A DNA stretch of 64,000 bases from Streptomyces griseus subsp. griseus (GTDB taxonomy: Bacteria > Actinomycetota > Actinomycetes > Streptomycetales > Streptomycetaceae): contig NZ_JOJE01000022.1 of assembly GCF_000720255.1 (NCBI RefSeq), forward strand, positions 62,001 through 126,000, written 5' to 3'. Under the pieces are notes generated by a model. It ran no database searches and was not told where the DNA came from. It saw only the letters and a program-made list of their open reading frames with translations. Shown piece by piece: positions 23,806 through 32,088 of the stretch. Within the stretch, counting starts at the first letter, position 1. Each line of letters starts with the position of its first letter. Both the position numbers and the translations under genes were made by a program.

Positions 23806-24364
23806 CCGACCCGCCACCGGGGAGCCGATGACCGGCTCGCGCTCGTCGGTGCGGCTGCCGAGCAGCACGGTGAAGGCCGACAGCAGGATCAGGTACGGAG
23901 CGACGTCGGCGCCCCCGGCCGAGCGTCCGGAGGTTCATCGCCACGTGCAGGGGAAACCGGAGATCCGCCGACCGCTCGTTGTCGGGCAGGCCGGCGGGGA
24001 GCGCGAACGCGAGGCGGGTCCCCGGGTGGGCGGCGCCGTCGCACCCGGCGCCGCCCACGAACCATTCCGTCGGTGCCCGGGGCACCTGCCCCGGGTGGTG
24101 GCACACGACGGCGAGCCAGTACCGGCGGCTCCCGAGTCTCAGGCTCAACAGGCAGACGGCATCGGCGAGTCGGTCCTCCCCGAGCCCGCGCAGTCGGTCG
24201 GCGACGCCGGAGGTGACGGCGTCGAGCGCCCGGACCGTTCCGGCGGAGAGGACCACCGAATACGCAGGGCCACCCTGCACGGTGGCAGTCGACGACACTG
24301 GCAGCACCTCCCGCACCACGGTGGCCCCTTCCACGGTGCGGGCCCACCTCAGATGTGGTTTCAA
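23806..24364 (-). pseudogene. Degenerate condensation-domain-like ORF upstream of the PKS
   Basis: From a TTG at 24364 the frame reads about 150 residues of plausible coding sequence (VREVLPVSSTATVQ ... RFPLHVAMNLRTL) and then becomes Arg-rich. From about 23920 a different minus-strand frame reads DVAPYLILLSAFTVLL followed by GSRTDEREPVIGSPVAGRP, which matches the region of NRPS condensation domains just after the acceptor side. This suggests a frameshift and loss of the rest of the domain. Nothing convincing follows down to the PKS start at 23238, leaving about 560 bp without a recognisable gene. It may be the remnant of a starter or release condensation domain, or a sequencing frameshift in a small stand-alone protein. 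Confidence 0.35.
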
Positions 24365-24558
24365 GAGTCGTCACGGGTGCTTCGGTCGTCACCACCCAAC
24401 CGAGTAGAGCAGTCAACGTTTCCTCGACGAGGAGCTACTCATTCAGGTGGGTTTAGTCATCGTCCCGTTTGGCTTTCCAGGTGACGCGGTGGGTGTCTGT
24501 GACTGTTGTGGCAGGCAGGGTCACATGCCGCGCTCGGGCCCGCCGGAGTCGCCGCGGC

Positions 24559-24864
24559 CTAGGGGTCGCCGTGCGGTGATCCCGAGCTCATCTCGTACCG
24601 CGCCCAGCCGTCTTCGCCGTCTTCGACCAGGATCCTGGAGAGCGTGCCGTCCGCAGCCATGAGAAACAGCGTTTCGCCTCGGTCGGTGCTGGCGATCGGC
24701 CACAGTCCGTTGCGGGTAGCGAAGCTCACCCCTGTGAGTCCGAAGAGCAAGCGAGGGTCCTCGTCCTCGTCCGGGTCAAGGTCTTCCCAGGGGACCTTGG
24801 ACCAGGCACGGGCCGTGTCCCGTATCCAGTCGCCCAGATTCCAGCTATGGGTGGGGCCTCTTGG
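24559..24864 (-). pseudogene. SUKH/SMI1-like immunity-family fragment, 5' truncated
   Basis: The minus strand reads WNLGDWIRDTARAW, PWEDLDPDEDEDPRLLFG, a TRNGLWPIASTDRGE strand and a final DGWARYEMSSG, the layout of the C-terminal half of SMI1/KNR4 (SUKH) proteins. No ATG or GTG with a ribosome site lies upstream: the frame runs back without a start to the stop codon of rph (24874-24876). It therefore looks like the tail of a SUKH gene whose 5' half was lost when rph and this segment were joined. Confidence 0.45.
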
Positions 24865-24873
24865 TATGGTCGG

Positions 24874-27471
24874 TCAAGGCAGGATCTCGACGTACCCGTC
24901 GGTTCCGTGCACGCGGATGCGCTGCCCGTCCCGGATCAACCGGGTGGCCCGGTCCACGCCCACGACGGCCGGCAAGCCGTACTCCCGGGCGATCACTGCG
25001 CCATGGGTCATCAGGCCTCCCACCTCCGTCACCAGGCCCGCGATGCCGACGAACAGTGGCGACCAGCTGGGGTCCGTGAAGGTCGTGATCAGGATGTCAC
25101 CCGCTTCGAGATCGGCCTCCCCCATGTCAAGGATGACGCGGGCCCTTCCCTCGACGGTCCCGGCGGAAACCGGTAGGCCGATCAAGGCGCCGTCCGGCAC
25201 GTCGTCGCGCCGGTACGCACCGGTGACGGCCTCACCATCCGATGTGAGCACCCGGGGCGGTGTGAGCGCGTGGTAGGACCGGAACGCGTCTTTGCGCTGC
25301 TGGATGAGCTGGTCATCCACCTGACCCGAGCGCACTGCGTCGTGGAGTTCCTGGAACGTGAGGTAGAAGATGTCCTCCTTCGCAGGAAGCACGTCGGCCC
25401 GCACGAGGCGCTCGGCCTCCTCCAGCAGGGCCTGCTTGTAGACGAAGTAGCGGCTGACGATGCCGTACTTCGGGTACTCCCGGTACCCGATGAAGGCTCG
25501 GACTTGGTCGATCATCCGCTTGGTTTCGGCGGCTTTCCGGTCCCCGTTCGGCAGGGCCCGCAAGCGTGACAGCACGTCATGTTCCTTCTGCTGCGCCTTC
25601 TGCCGCCCTTGCTCGAAGCGCCGCTCGGCGGCGCCCGGTTCGAAGATCCTGACGTTGTCGAGGATCACGGGCACGAGCGTGGTGGGGCGCTCGCGCCAAC
25701 GGGGCCTCGTGATGTCGATCTCGCCGACGCAGCGCATGCCGTACCGGTCGAGGTAGGCCTCTATGGCGTCGCGCGCTTCGGTCCCTCCCGCGAGCTTGGC
25801 CAGCTCGTCCAGGAAGCCCTCGTCCTCGACGTCCTGCAGGAATGCCACCACCTCCGGATGCGGGCGGATCACGTCCGCGACGTCGAGCAGCGCCAGTCCC
25901 ATCTCCGACGTGATGTTGTCGGGGGCAGAGAGTGTCAGCGTGTCAGCCGCGTTCTTCTCGCCCAGCCACTCCCGCAGCTTGTCGTTGAGCCACCACGTGG
26001 CCTCCATCCCCGCCATGATCGCCTGCAGGTTCAGCGGATCACCGAGCACTCGCTTGTGCTCCTCGAAGGCCTCCAGCAGGAAGTCGAACAGCGCCGGTCC
26101 GTTCTTCGTCCGGATGTCGCGCTCCAGGGCGGCGATGGACGCCTGGTTGCGCTCGATCAGCTCGGTGACGATGGCGGGATGGGTCTCGGTCGGGGCGGAC
26201 GCGCCGCTGTCCGGTGGCCCGCCGGTACCCGCATCCGGGAGCGACGGGACGAAATCGTCGCGGTCGAGGACGGTCTCCAGAGCGTCCCTGATCAGCGGAT
26301 CGCCTCTCCCCATGACGTCCAGGAGGCCGGCGCGGCTCGCCGGCGAGGCCAGGCGCCGGGTGACGTCGACGAACAGCCTCCCGCCGGCCTCGTGCATCGG
26401 CACCATGGCCGTCAGCTGCCACATCGACAGCCCCAAGGGCTTCATGGGGTCGGTCATCATCTGCCCGTGACCAACGGAGACGTAGACGTGATTGTCCCGG
26501 TCGCCGGTCTCGGGGATGGGGTACAGCGTCGTGATCGGCCGGCTCTGAACGATCTGGAAGCCGTCATCGACCAGGCACCATTCGATGTCCTGCGGGCGGC
26601 CGAAATGCGCTTCGATCCGCCGCCCGAGCTGCACGAGCCGCAGAACCTGCGCATCCGTCAGCGCCGGCTGCTCCTGCCGCTGCGCGTCGATCGCCACTTC
26701 CTGCGTACCGCCGGCAGGCACGGCGTGAACGGCACGCTGTTTGGCGGCAATCGCCTTGGCGACGACTACGTCGTCCCGCACCTTGAAGACGTCCGGGTTC
26801 ACCAGGCCGGAGACCAGGGCCTCACCGAGGCCGAAGCCGGCGTCCACGGTGGCAACCGTCCGGTTGCCCGTGACCGGGTCGGCCGTGAACAGGATGCCGG
26901 CCGCATGCGGGAAGACCATCTGCTGCACGACCACGGCCATGTGGACCGTACGGTGGTCGATGCCGTTCCGCTCGCGGTAGGTCACGGCCCGCTCGGTGAA
27001 CAGCGAAGCCCAGCACCGTTTGACGTGGTGGAGGATCGCCGTCGGCCCCACGACGTTCAGGTACGTGTCCTGCTGGCCGGCGAAGGAGGCCGTCGGCGAG
27101 TCCTCTGCCGTCGCGCTGGATCGGACGGCGTAGGCGGCTTGCTCGCCGAGCTGGGCGAGTGCGCGGGTGATCGCGGCCGCGAGATCGCCCGGGATGGCAA
27201 TCCCTTCGATGGTCCGACGGATCTGCGCGCTGAGCGTGCGGATCGACTCCCGGTCGTCCGGGTTCAAGCGCGACAGCTGATCGAGCTGATCGTCGAGTGA
27301 CGGCGCTTCCGCCATGATCCGCCGGAAGGCGTTCGTCGTCACGCAAAAGCCACCCGGCACGCGGATGCCTTCGATCCGCGACAGCCCGCCCAGGTGCGCG
27401 CCCTTGCCGCCAACGACCGCGACCTGCGTCTCGTCAACCTCTTGGAGATCCAGCACGTACGGCTCGCTCAT
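24874..27471 (-). CDS. rph: Rifampin phosphotransferase
   Basis: An 865-residue dikinase-type enzyme that uses ATP, water and rifamycin to phosphorylate the ansa hydroxyl of the drug. Visible are the N-terminal ATP-grasp half (VVGGKGAHLGGLSRIEGIRVPGGF; AVRSSATAEDSPTASFAGQQDTYLN; ILFTADPVTGNR), a central drug-binding region with the MTDPMKPLGLSMWQ segment, and a C-terminal swivelling phosphohistidine domain with GGLMTHGAVIAREYGLPAVVGV (catalytic His in THG). The length equals that of known Rph proteins. This supports the ATG at 27471, preceded by CGGGGGC, over an in-frame ATG at 27564. A rifamycin-associated element lies 250 bp upstream. The protein resembles PEP synthase, but the THG context and the RAE make Rph the better call. 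It is transcribed separately from the PKS operon, and nothing ties it to that pathway. Confidence 0.9.
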   Translation of the reverse strand: MSEPYVLDLQEVDETQVAVVGGKGAHLGGLSRIEGIRVPGGFCVTTNAFRRIMAEAPSLDDQLDQLSRLNPDDRESIRTLSAQIRRTIEGIAIPGDLAAAITRALAQLGEQAAYAVRSSATAEDSPTASFAGQQDTYLNVVGPTAILHHVKRCWASLFTERAVTYRERNGIDHRTVHMAVVVQQMVFPHAAGILFTADPVTGNRTVATVDAGFGLGEALVSGLVNPDVFKVRDDVVVAKAIAAKQRAVHAVPAGGTQEVAIDAQRQEQPALTDAQVLRLVQLGRRIEAHFGRPQDIEWCLVDDGFQIVQSRPITTLYPIPETGDRDNHVYVSVGHGQMMTDPMKPLGLSMWQLTAMVPMHEAGGRLFVDVTRRLASPASRAGLLDVMGRGDPLIRDALETVLDRDDFVPSLPDAGTGGPPDSGASAPTETHPAIVTELIERNQASIAALERDIRTKNGPALFDFLLEAFEEHKRVLGDPLNLQAIMAGMEATWWLNDKLREWLGEKNAADTLTLSAPDNITSEMGLALLDVADVIRPHPEVVAFLQDVEDEGFLDELAKLAGGTEARDAIEAYLDRYGMRCVGEIDITRPRWRERPTTLVPVILDNVRIFEPGAAERRFEQGRQKAQQKEHDVLSRLRALPNGDRKAAETKRMIDQVRAFIGYREYPKYGIVSRYFVYKQALLEEAERLVRADVLPAKEDIFYLTFQELHDAVRSGQVDDQLIQQRKDAFRSYHALTPPRVLTSDGEAVTGAYRRDDVPDGALIGLPVSAGTVEGRARVILDMGEADLEAGDILITTFTDPSWSPLFVGIAGLVTEVGGLMTHGAVIAREYGLPAVVGVDRATRLIRDGQRIRVHGTDGYVEILP

Positions 27472-27722
27472 CGCGATGCCCCCGAGGCAGTCGTGCTCCG
27501 TTGCACTGCGGTGGACGACCGAATCACCGACGCCTCCCACTCTGTCGAACCTCTTGTCGAGCATGTCCTCATCCTTGGTTTGCCTTTCCCCATGACACCG
27601 CACGGCTGGTCCCACCCCTGGTTCGACGTCCCAACGTCCCCCGTACGTCGACAACCACACACGCAGTCGTGCCCCCATGCGCGTAGGTTGTGGCCTCGGC
27701 CGACGATTCTGTGCCGTGACCC

Positions 27723-27741
27723 GGGTCTTGCGGCAAGCCCT
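27723..27741 (-). promoter_or_regulatory. Rifamycin-associated element (RAE)
   Basis: GGGTCTTGCGGCAAGCCCT on the + strand, an inverted repeat matching the 19-bp RAE (as recalled, GGGGCTTGCGNCAAGGCCC) at 15 of its 18 specified positions. RAEs precede rifamycin-inactivating genes such as rph and mediate induction by rifamycins. This one lies 250 bp upstream of the rph start, so a leader of that order is implied. Confidence 0.75.
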
Positions 27742-28099
27742 CCATCGCGCTATACGTTGAGAGTGGCAAGGAGAGAGCTCTCCTTGCCTTTGTCTTGTGC
27801 CGCCCCTTGCCTCGGTCGGGCATGGCGGACCTGGGAGCGCGGCGCCTTTCGAGGCCGGTTACGACCAGGCCGAGGGCTGGCAGCGAGTGATGCGTCGACA
27901 CGGGCCGCCCCGCGGGGTGCAGCGCGGGCAGAGCCCGGATGACATCGACGCGGCCCGCGGCGCAGTGAAGTCACTCCTGGAGGCCGGCGCTGATGGCCGC
28001 CGCCCCGGACGCGCCGTCGCCCATATGCGCACCCCGGCTTGACATTTTGGCCGGGTCAGGTCTTCTCACCCGTCCTTTCCGGGCCGCCGGAGCGGACGT

Positions 28100-28234
28100 C
28101 CTGGCCATCAGTTGGTCGTCGAAACCGAGGACGGAGATCCGCTGGGGCACCTCGATCCGGGCCTTGCGCAGGGTCGAAATGACGGATGCGGCCAGTTCGT
28201 CCTGCTCGGCGAAGATGGCCGTGGGCGGTTCGCG
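28100..28234 (-). pseudogene. LacI-family effector-domain fragment in a ~1.2 kb gene-poor stretch
   Basis: A 45-residue stretch reading PPTAIFAEQDELAASVISTL ... RISVLGFDDQLMA matches the conserved C-terminal lobe of LacI/GalR regulators (the 'PTAIFA.nD..A' and 'iSVvGFDD' motifs). The rest of the frame (27971-28375) is unlike the family and no helix-turn-helix is present. Between the RAE (27741) and the next gene (28946) I see no intact gene. A weak LacI-like stretch also reads on the + strand near 27860-28000 (EGWQRVMRRHG ... ARGAVKSLLEAG). This is decayed regulator sequence. Confidence 0.5.
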
Positions 28235-28394
28235 AGAGGTCCTGAACGAATGTGGATGGGCCGTGACTCGAACTGGATGACTCGGTTGCTTGGGTGCGAG
28301 GAAGCGTGATGATCCCCAAGCGTGACTGGCCGACGAACAACTGCTGAAACGTTGTCCTTGACGGTTCATCGACAACTACCTACGCTCGCTGATG

Positions 28395-28408
28395 TGGGAG
28401 CGTTCCCA
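28395..28408. promoter_or_regulatory. CebR-like LacI-family operator
   Basis: TGGGAGCGTTCCCA differs at one position from the CebR box TGGGAGCGCTCCCA, known upstream of cello-oligosaccharide genes in Streptomyces. The flanks extend the symmetry by one G/C pair. The nearest + strand gene starts 537 bp downstream, so the original target may have been deleted. Confidence 0.5.
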
Positions 28409-28945
28409 CACCCAGCGCGAATCGCTCTGCTCACGCCCTCCCCCCGGCACCGCCTTCCCTTCCCCCACATGGAGGTCATGGTGACCGACGCATCTGAGTT
28501 CCCCTGCCCTGTGGCGTGCCGACGGTGCACGCGTCACCCGCCGGCGCCGGACCCCGCTGCCGGTCGGATGTGAGAGACGCCCGCTGAACACCGCAGCGGG
28601 TTGGACAGCCTCCGTTCCCAGCCGACGGGAGCGCATGGGCGACTCGTCCCGATGGAGTCCCGGAGCGGCCCACCCGGGCGGCTGCAGTGCCTCGCGCTGG
28701 GGCCTGTCCCGACCGGCGGAGCCTCAAGCGGTACCAGCGTTGTTCGACAGGCCCCCGCTCCGGCCGCTCCATGAACCTCCAATTCGGAGAGGGGGCGCGT
28801 AGTGGCCCGCAGGGGGAGCCGGTCTGCCGACCGAGCGGGTCCAGCTCCGGAGTTCCGTGTCCTGGCCCGCCGCGGCCTACGCCCTGTTCGTCCTGTTCGG
28901 TATGAAAGAACGTCTCCGGCAGTCCGCCTCAGGAACGGAGGAAGC

Positions 28946-29833
28946 ATGCTCTTACGACGGCCGATGTTGCACCGGTTCACCAGTCGACGGGCGGTCATGC
29001 GTGTCGCGCTCACCAGCATCGCGGCAGCCTCGTCGATCACCGTAGCGTCCGGTGGGGCCGCGCCCGCTTCAGCGGCGACTGCCGTTCATATCTATGTCGC
29101 GGGAGACTCCACCGCCTCCACCTACGACTCTTCGAAAGCCCCCCGGGCCGGCTGGGGCCAGGCGCTGCCGGTGTTCCTCACCTCCGGTGTGGAGACAGTG
29201 AACGCGGCCCAGTCCGGGGCCAGTTCAAAGAGCTTTGCCGATACGGGCCGCCTCGACCGCATCCTGGCCGTGATCAAGCGTGGTGACCTTCTACTCGTCT
29301 CGTTCGGACACAACGACGAAAAGTCCGACGACCCCTCCCGGTACACCGACCCGTCGACCACGTACAAGTGGTACCTCTCCCAGTACATCGACAAGAGCCG
29401 GGCCAAGGGAGCGGTCCCGGTGCTGGTCACGCCCGTGGAGCGGCGTCACTTCAACAGCGCGGGGGTCATTTCCCCGTCACATGGCGCCTACCCGGCGGCC
29501 ATGCGCGAACTGGCCGCGGCCAAAGGCGTACCACTGCTCGACCTGACCGCCTCCAGCACCGCTCTGTGGAACCGGGCAGGCGTGGAGGGAACGAAGAAGC
29601 ACTTCATGATCCTCAAAGCAGGGCAGTACCCGAACTACCCCAACGGCAGCCAGGACAACACGCATTTCCAGGCCCTCGGCGCGATCGAGGTCGCCCGACT
29701 CGTCGCTACCGCCATGCGCAACCAGGGCGTCCTGCCGGCCGCCGATTTCCGGCGGCTCACCGACCCCGTTCCCACCAGCGCGATCGTGTGGCCGTCGGCC
29801 GCACCGGCCCGAGGACTACCGGCCTCTCGCTGA
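28946..29833 (+). CDS. Secreted rhamnogalacturonan acetylesterase (SGNH hydrolase, CE12-like)
   Basis: A 295-residue secreted esterase that would remove acetyl groups from the rhamnogalacturonan I backbone of pectin. The N-terminus has a twin-arginine-like segment (TSRRAVMRV, residues 12-20) before a hydrophobic stretch and an ASAATA cleavage region near 45. The SGNH blocks are GDST (53-56, catalytic Ser), the block II Gly in AAQSGASS, FGHND with the Asn near residue 120, and DNTHF near the C-terminus with the catalytic Asp and His. The ATG at 28946 follows GGAGGA; the open frame further upstream has no such site. It is followed after 37 bp by a pectin methylesterase, very likely in one operon, so the two de-esterify pectin together. 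Confidence 0.88.
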   Translation: MLLRRPMLHRFTSRRAVMRVALTSIAAASSITVASGGAAPASAATAVHIYVAGDSTASTYDSSKAPRAGWGQALPVFLTSGVETVNAAQSGASSKSFADTGRLDRILAVIKRGDLLLVSFGHNDEKSDDPSRYTDPSTTYKWYLSQYIDKSRAKGAVPVLVTPVERRHFNSAGVISPSHGAYPAAMRELAAAKGVPLLDLTASSTALWNRAGVEGTKKHFMILKAGQYPNYPNGSQDNTHFQALGAIEVARLVATAMRNQGVLPAADFRRLTDPVPTSAIVWPSAAPARGLPASR

Positions 29834-29870
29834 CGCGCGACCTCCCCGAAGAACGACGAAAGGGCCACTC

Positions 29871-30881
29871 ATGCACCCGCTGGGTAAGCGCCGCACCTCT
29901 GTAGTCGCCGGCGCCCTCGCCGCCTTACCGCTGACTGCGCTCGGGCTGACCGCCCCGGCGGACGCCGCCACCACCATCACGGTGGCCAGTGACGGCTCCG
30001 GGAACTACACCACCGTCCAGGCCGCGATCGCGGCAGCTCCGTCCGGCGCGATCATCAAGATCAAACCGGGCACGTACCGCGGCCAGGTGTCCATTCCGTC
30101 GAGTAAATCGGGCATCACCCTGCAGGGCACGACCGGGACTGCGACGGACGTCGTGATCACCGGCAACGCTCCCGCGTCCACCGCCGGAACCGCGGGCAGC
30201 GCGACCGTACTCAACATGGCCAAGAACACCACGGTCAACGGTGTGACGATCGCCAACACGTACGACCGGCACGACAGTCAGGCACTGGCCCTGTACGCCG
30301 GCGGTGACCGGCAGGTCTACCGCAACGTGCGCCTGCTGGGTTACCAGGACACGTTCCTGTCGTGGGGCGGTACCGGCGCTTCCCAGGTCCGCCAGTACGT
30401 CTACAAGAGCTACATCGAGGGCGCCGTCGACTTCATCTACGGCAACGGGGCCCTGGTCGTCGACTCCACGACCATCCGCTCACTGGACCGCGGCAGCGGC
30501 AAGATCGGCTACATCACCGCAGCGGCCACCAATGCCGGTAACCGGTACGGCATCCTGATCACCCGGTCGACACTGGTGAGTTCGGGCGCGGCGCGGACCG
30601 TCGCCCTGGGACGCTGCTGGCACGCCGGCGGGGCGGCCGACGCGATCGGTCAGGTGCTGGTTCGCGACTCGACGCTGGGGGCGCAGATGCTTCAAGCCGG
30701 AGCCTGGCAGGACATGGGCGGCTTCTCCTGGAAGACTTGCCGGTTCAGTGAATACAACAACAGGGGCCCCGGAGTCAGCGCGGGAACCACCGACCGCCCC
30801 TTGATCAGTGCCGGGACTGCCGCGAACTACACCTCGCAGAAGTACCTGGCCGGAAACGACGGCTGGAATCCCGTGCAGTAG
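29871..30881 (+). CDS. Secreted pectin methylesterase (CE8)
   Basis: A 336-residue right-handed beta-helix enzyme hydrolysing methyl esters of homogalacturonan outside the cell. A Sec signal peptide ends near residue 33 (APADAAT). The body starts ITVASDGSGNYTTVQAAI and holds the family motifs GYQDTF (catalytic Asp) and GAVDFIYGNGA (second catalytic Asp). The usual GRPW near the C-terminus reads GRCW. AAAGGG precedes the ATG. It is the second gene of a two-gene unit with the acetylesterase and is followed about 150 bp later by a strong hairpin terminator. Confidence 0.92.
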   Translation: MHPLGKRRTSVVAGALAALPLTALGLTAPADAATTITVASDGSGNYTTVQAAIAAAPSGAIIKIKPGTYRGQVSIPSSKSGITLQGTTGTATDVVITGNAPASTAGTAGSATVLNMAKNTTVNGVTIANTYDRHDSQALALYAGGDRQVYRNVRLLGYQDTFLSWGGTGASQVRQYVYKSYIEGAVDFIYGNGALVVDSTTIRSLDRGSGKIGYITAAATNAGNRYGILITRSTLVSSGAARTVALGRCWHAGGAADAIGQVLVRDSTLGAQMLQAGAWQDMGGFSWKTCRFSEYNNRGPGVSAGTTDRPLISAGTAANYTSQKYLAGNDGWNPVQ

Positions 30882-31029
30882 ATGTCGGCGTTCGCCGTGA
30901 CCGTTCGTTCTTCTCGAGTGCTGCGAATTCCGTGCACGTTCACAGGAAGAAGGGAAAGCGGTGCCGCCGTCCGTTGCGTTCCCGAGACCAGGACGGGGCG
31001 CCTGGGGCGAAGACCGCGACCCCGGAACG

Positions 31030-31064
31030 GGGGAGGGACAGGCACCCGCCGGTGCCCCCTCCCC
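31030..31064 (+). terminator. Strong hairpin after the pectin esterase unit
   Basis: GGGGAGGG (31030-31037), a three-base bulge, GGCACC (31041-31046), loop CGCC, GGTGCC (31051-31056) and CCCTCCCC (31057-31064) pair completely. It ends the esterase operon. The 31065-31294 stretch downstream holds nothing I recognise. Confidence 0.7.
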
Positions 31065-31294
31065 GTGTGTGCCGCAGCGGAGTGGACCTCGACGCGGTCG
31101 CCCGCGAGGTGAGTGAGTCTGGGCGGCCATGAACGAGGCGACGAGGTCAGGGGCGACACCGGCGGAGGTGTCGGTGAACGTCCGGCCGATGGCCACCGCC
31201 GGGTTCGAGGAGGACGTGGAGGAGGTGGACCAGTACGCGGCGCCCCGTGAGCGAGTTCTCGGGGTGCCGACTGGAAAAATCCGGTCACGGTCCA

Positions 31295-31322
31295 TTGACT
31301 GAACACTATGTTAACGATAACA
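31295..31322 (+). promoter_or_regulatory. Promoter with overlapping LacI-type operator (copy 1)
   Basis: TTGACT (31295-31300) is a consensus-like -35 and TAACAC about 17 bp later a possible -10. The operator TGTTAACGATAACA (31309-31322) covers the -10 and has the central CG typical of LacI-family sites. Related 14-mers lie at 31476 and 33245. Occupancy would block the promoter. Confidence 0.55.
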
Positions 31323-31475
31323 CTCTCTCTCGCGTCGCTGGAGCATCCGCCGTTGTACGTGATGACGCTCCGCCACAGCCGTCGGCGAGGCCCACGCTCG
31401 CCGAGATGCTGACTGCCTAGAGATTCCCACTTCAATGCCTCGCCGCCCCTGACGAGCCGCCCGACGGAGCGTAGA

Positions 31476-31489
31476 TGTGATCGATAACA
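31476..31489 (+). promoter_or_regulatory. LacI-type operator (copy 2)
   Basis: TGTGATCGATAACA, 12 of 14 positions shared with copy 1 and 13 of 14 with copy 3. It lies 7 bp before an ATG (31496) whose frame does not continue into the sugar-binding protein fragment, so it probably marks the promoter of an ABC operon that has been deleted. Confidence 0.6.
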
Positions 31490-31520
31490 TTCCCTATGGT
31501 CACGGTGCCTTCCCTGCCGG

Positions 31521-32036
31521 GTGCCCAACGGGGCGTCGCTGCCGCAGGTGCCGGCCCGCAAGCAGGTGGCCGTGGTGTGGGACGGCAGCTGGGACCTCAA
31601 CGCTTACCAGAGCTCGATGAAGGCCAGCTTCGGCGTCGCCGAGCTGCCCAGTGGCCCGGTGGGGAAGGGCACGGTGTACAACGGGCTCAGCAACGCCCTG
31701 TACACCGGCAGCAAGCACCCCAAGGAGGCGTGGGAACTGGTGAAGTGGCTCGGGTCGCAGGAGTCCCAGAAGATCATCGTCTCCGAGGGGTCGGTGTGGC
31801 CGGGCATTCCCACGCTCAACAAGGACTACGTGGCCGTGTGGAGGCAGCGGGGCGTCGACGTCAGCGCCTTCTCCAAGGAGGCCGAGGGCACGACGATCGG
31901 CTACCCGCTGACCACGTCCTCGGCGACGTACAACGTCAAGGTGCAGGACGCGGTCAACCAGGTGTGGCTGCGTCAGCAGACCCCGAACACGGCCGCCGAC
32001 TCCGTCAATGAGGCGTCCAACCGGGCGATCAAGTAG
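31521..32036 (+). pseudogene. ABC sugar-binding protein, C-terminal remnant
   Basis: The 171 residues match only the last third of an extracellular sugar-binding lipoprotein (family 1): VVWDGSWDLNAYQSS, ELPSGPVGKGTVYNG, ALYTGSKHPKEAWELVKWLGS and SEGSVWPGIPTL are typical. The signal peptide, lipobox and first ~250 residues are missing, and there are no permease genes. It begins right after operator copy 2, so an upstream deletion seems to have fused the operon's control region to the end of the gene. It is followed after 52 bp by the LacI regulator. Confidence 0.75.
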
Positions 32037-32088
32037 CCGGCCCGGAACCGCCGACAAACCTCCCGCCCCCACCGTCCGCCAGGAGTCC

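Noticed and set aside
24874..27471. Phosphoenolpyruvate synthase
   Set aside because: The overall fold is shared, but the length, the THG active-site context and the RAE upstream fit rifampin phosphotransferase better.
24874..27471. rph as a self-resistance gene of the PKS cluster
   Set aside because: The visible modules show no AHBA starter, no amide synthase and no ansamycin tailoring genes; rph has its own regulatory element and is widespread in Streptomyces.
30882..31300. Minus-strand reading frames over the pectinesterase 3' end and flank
   Set aside because: No ribosome site and no recognisable domains; they cross the terminator hairpin at 31030-31064.
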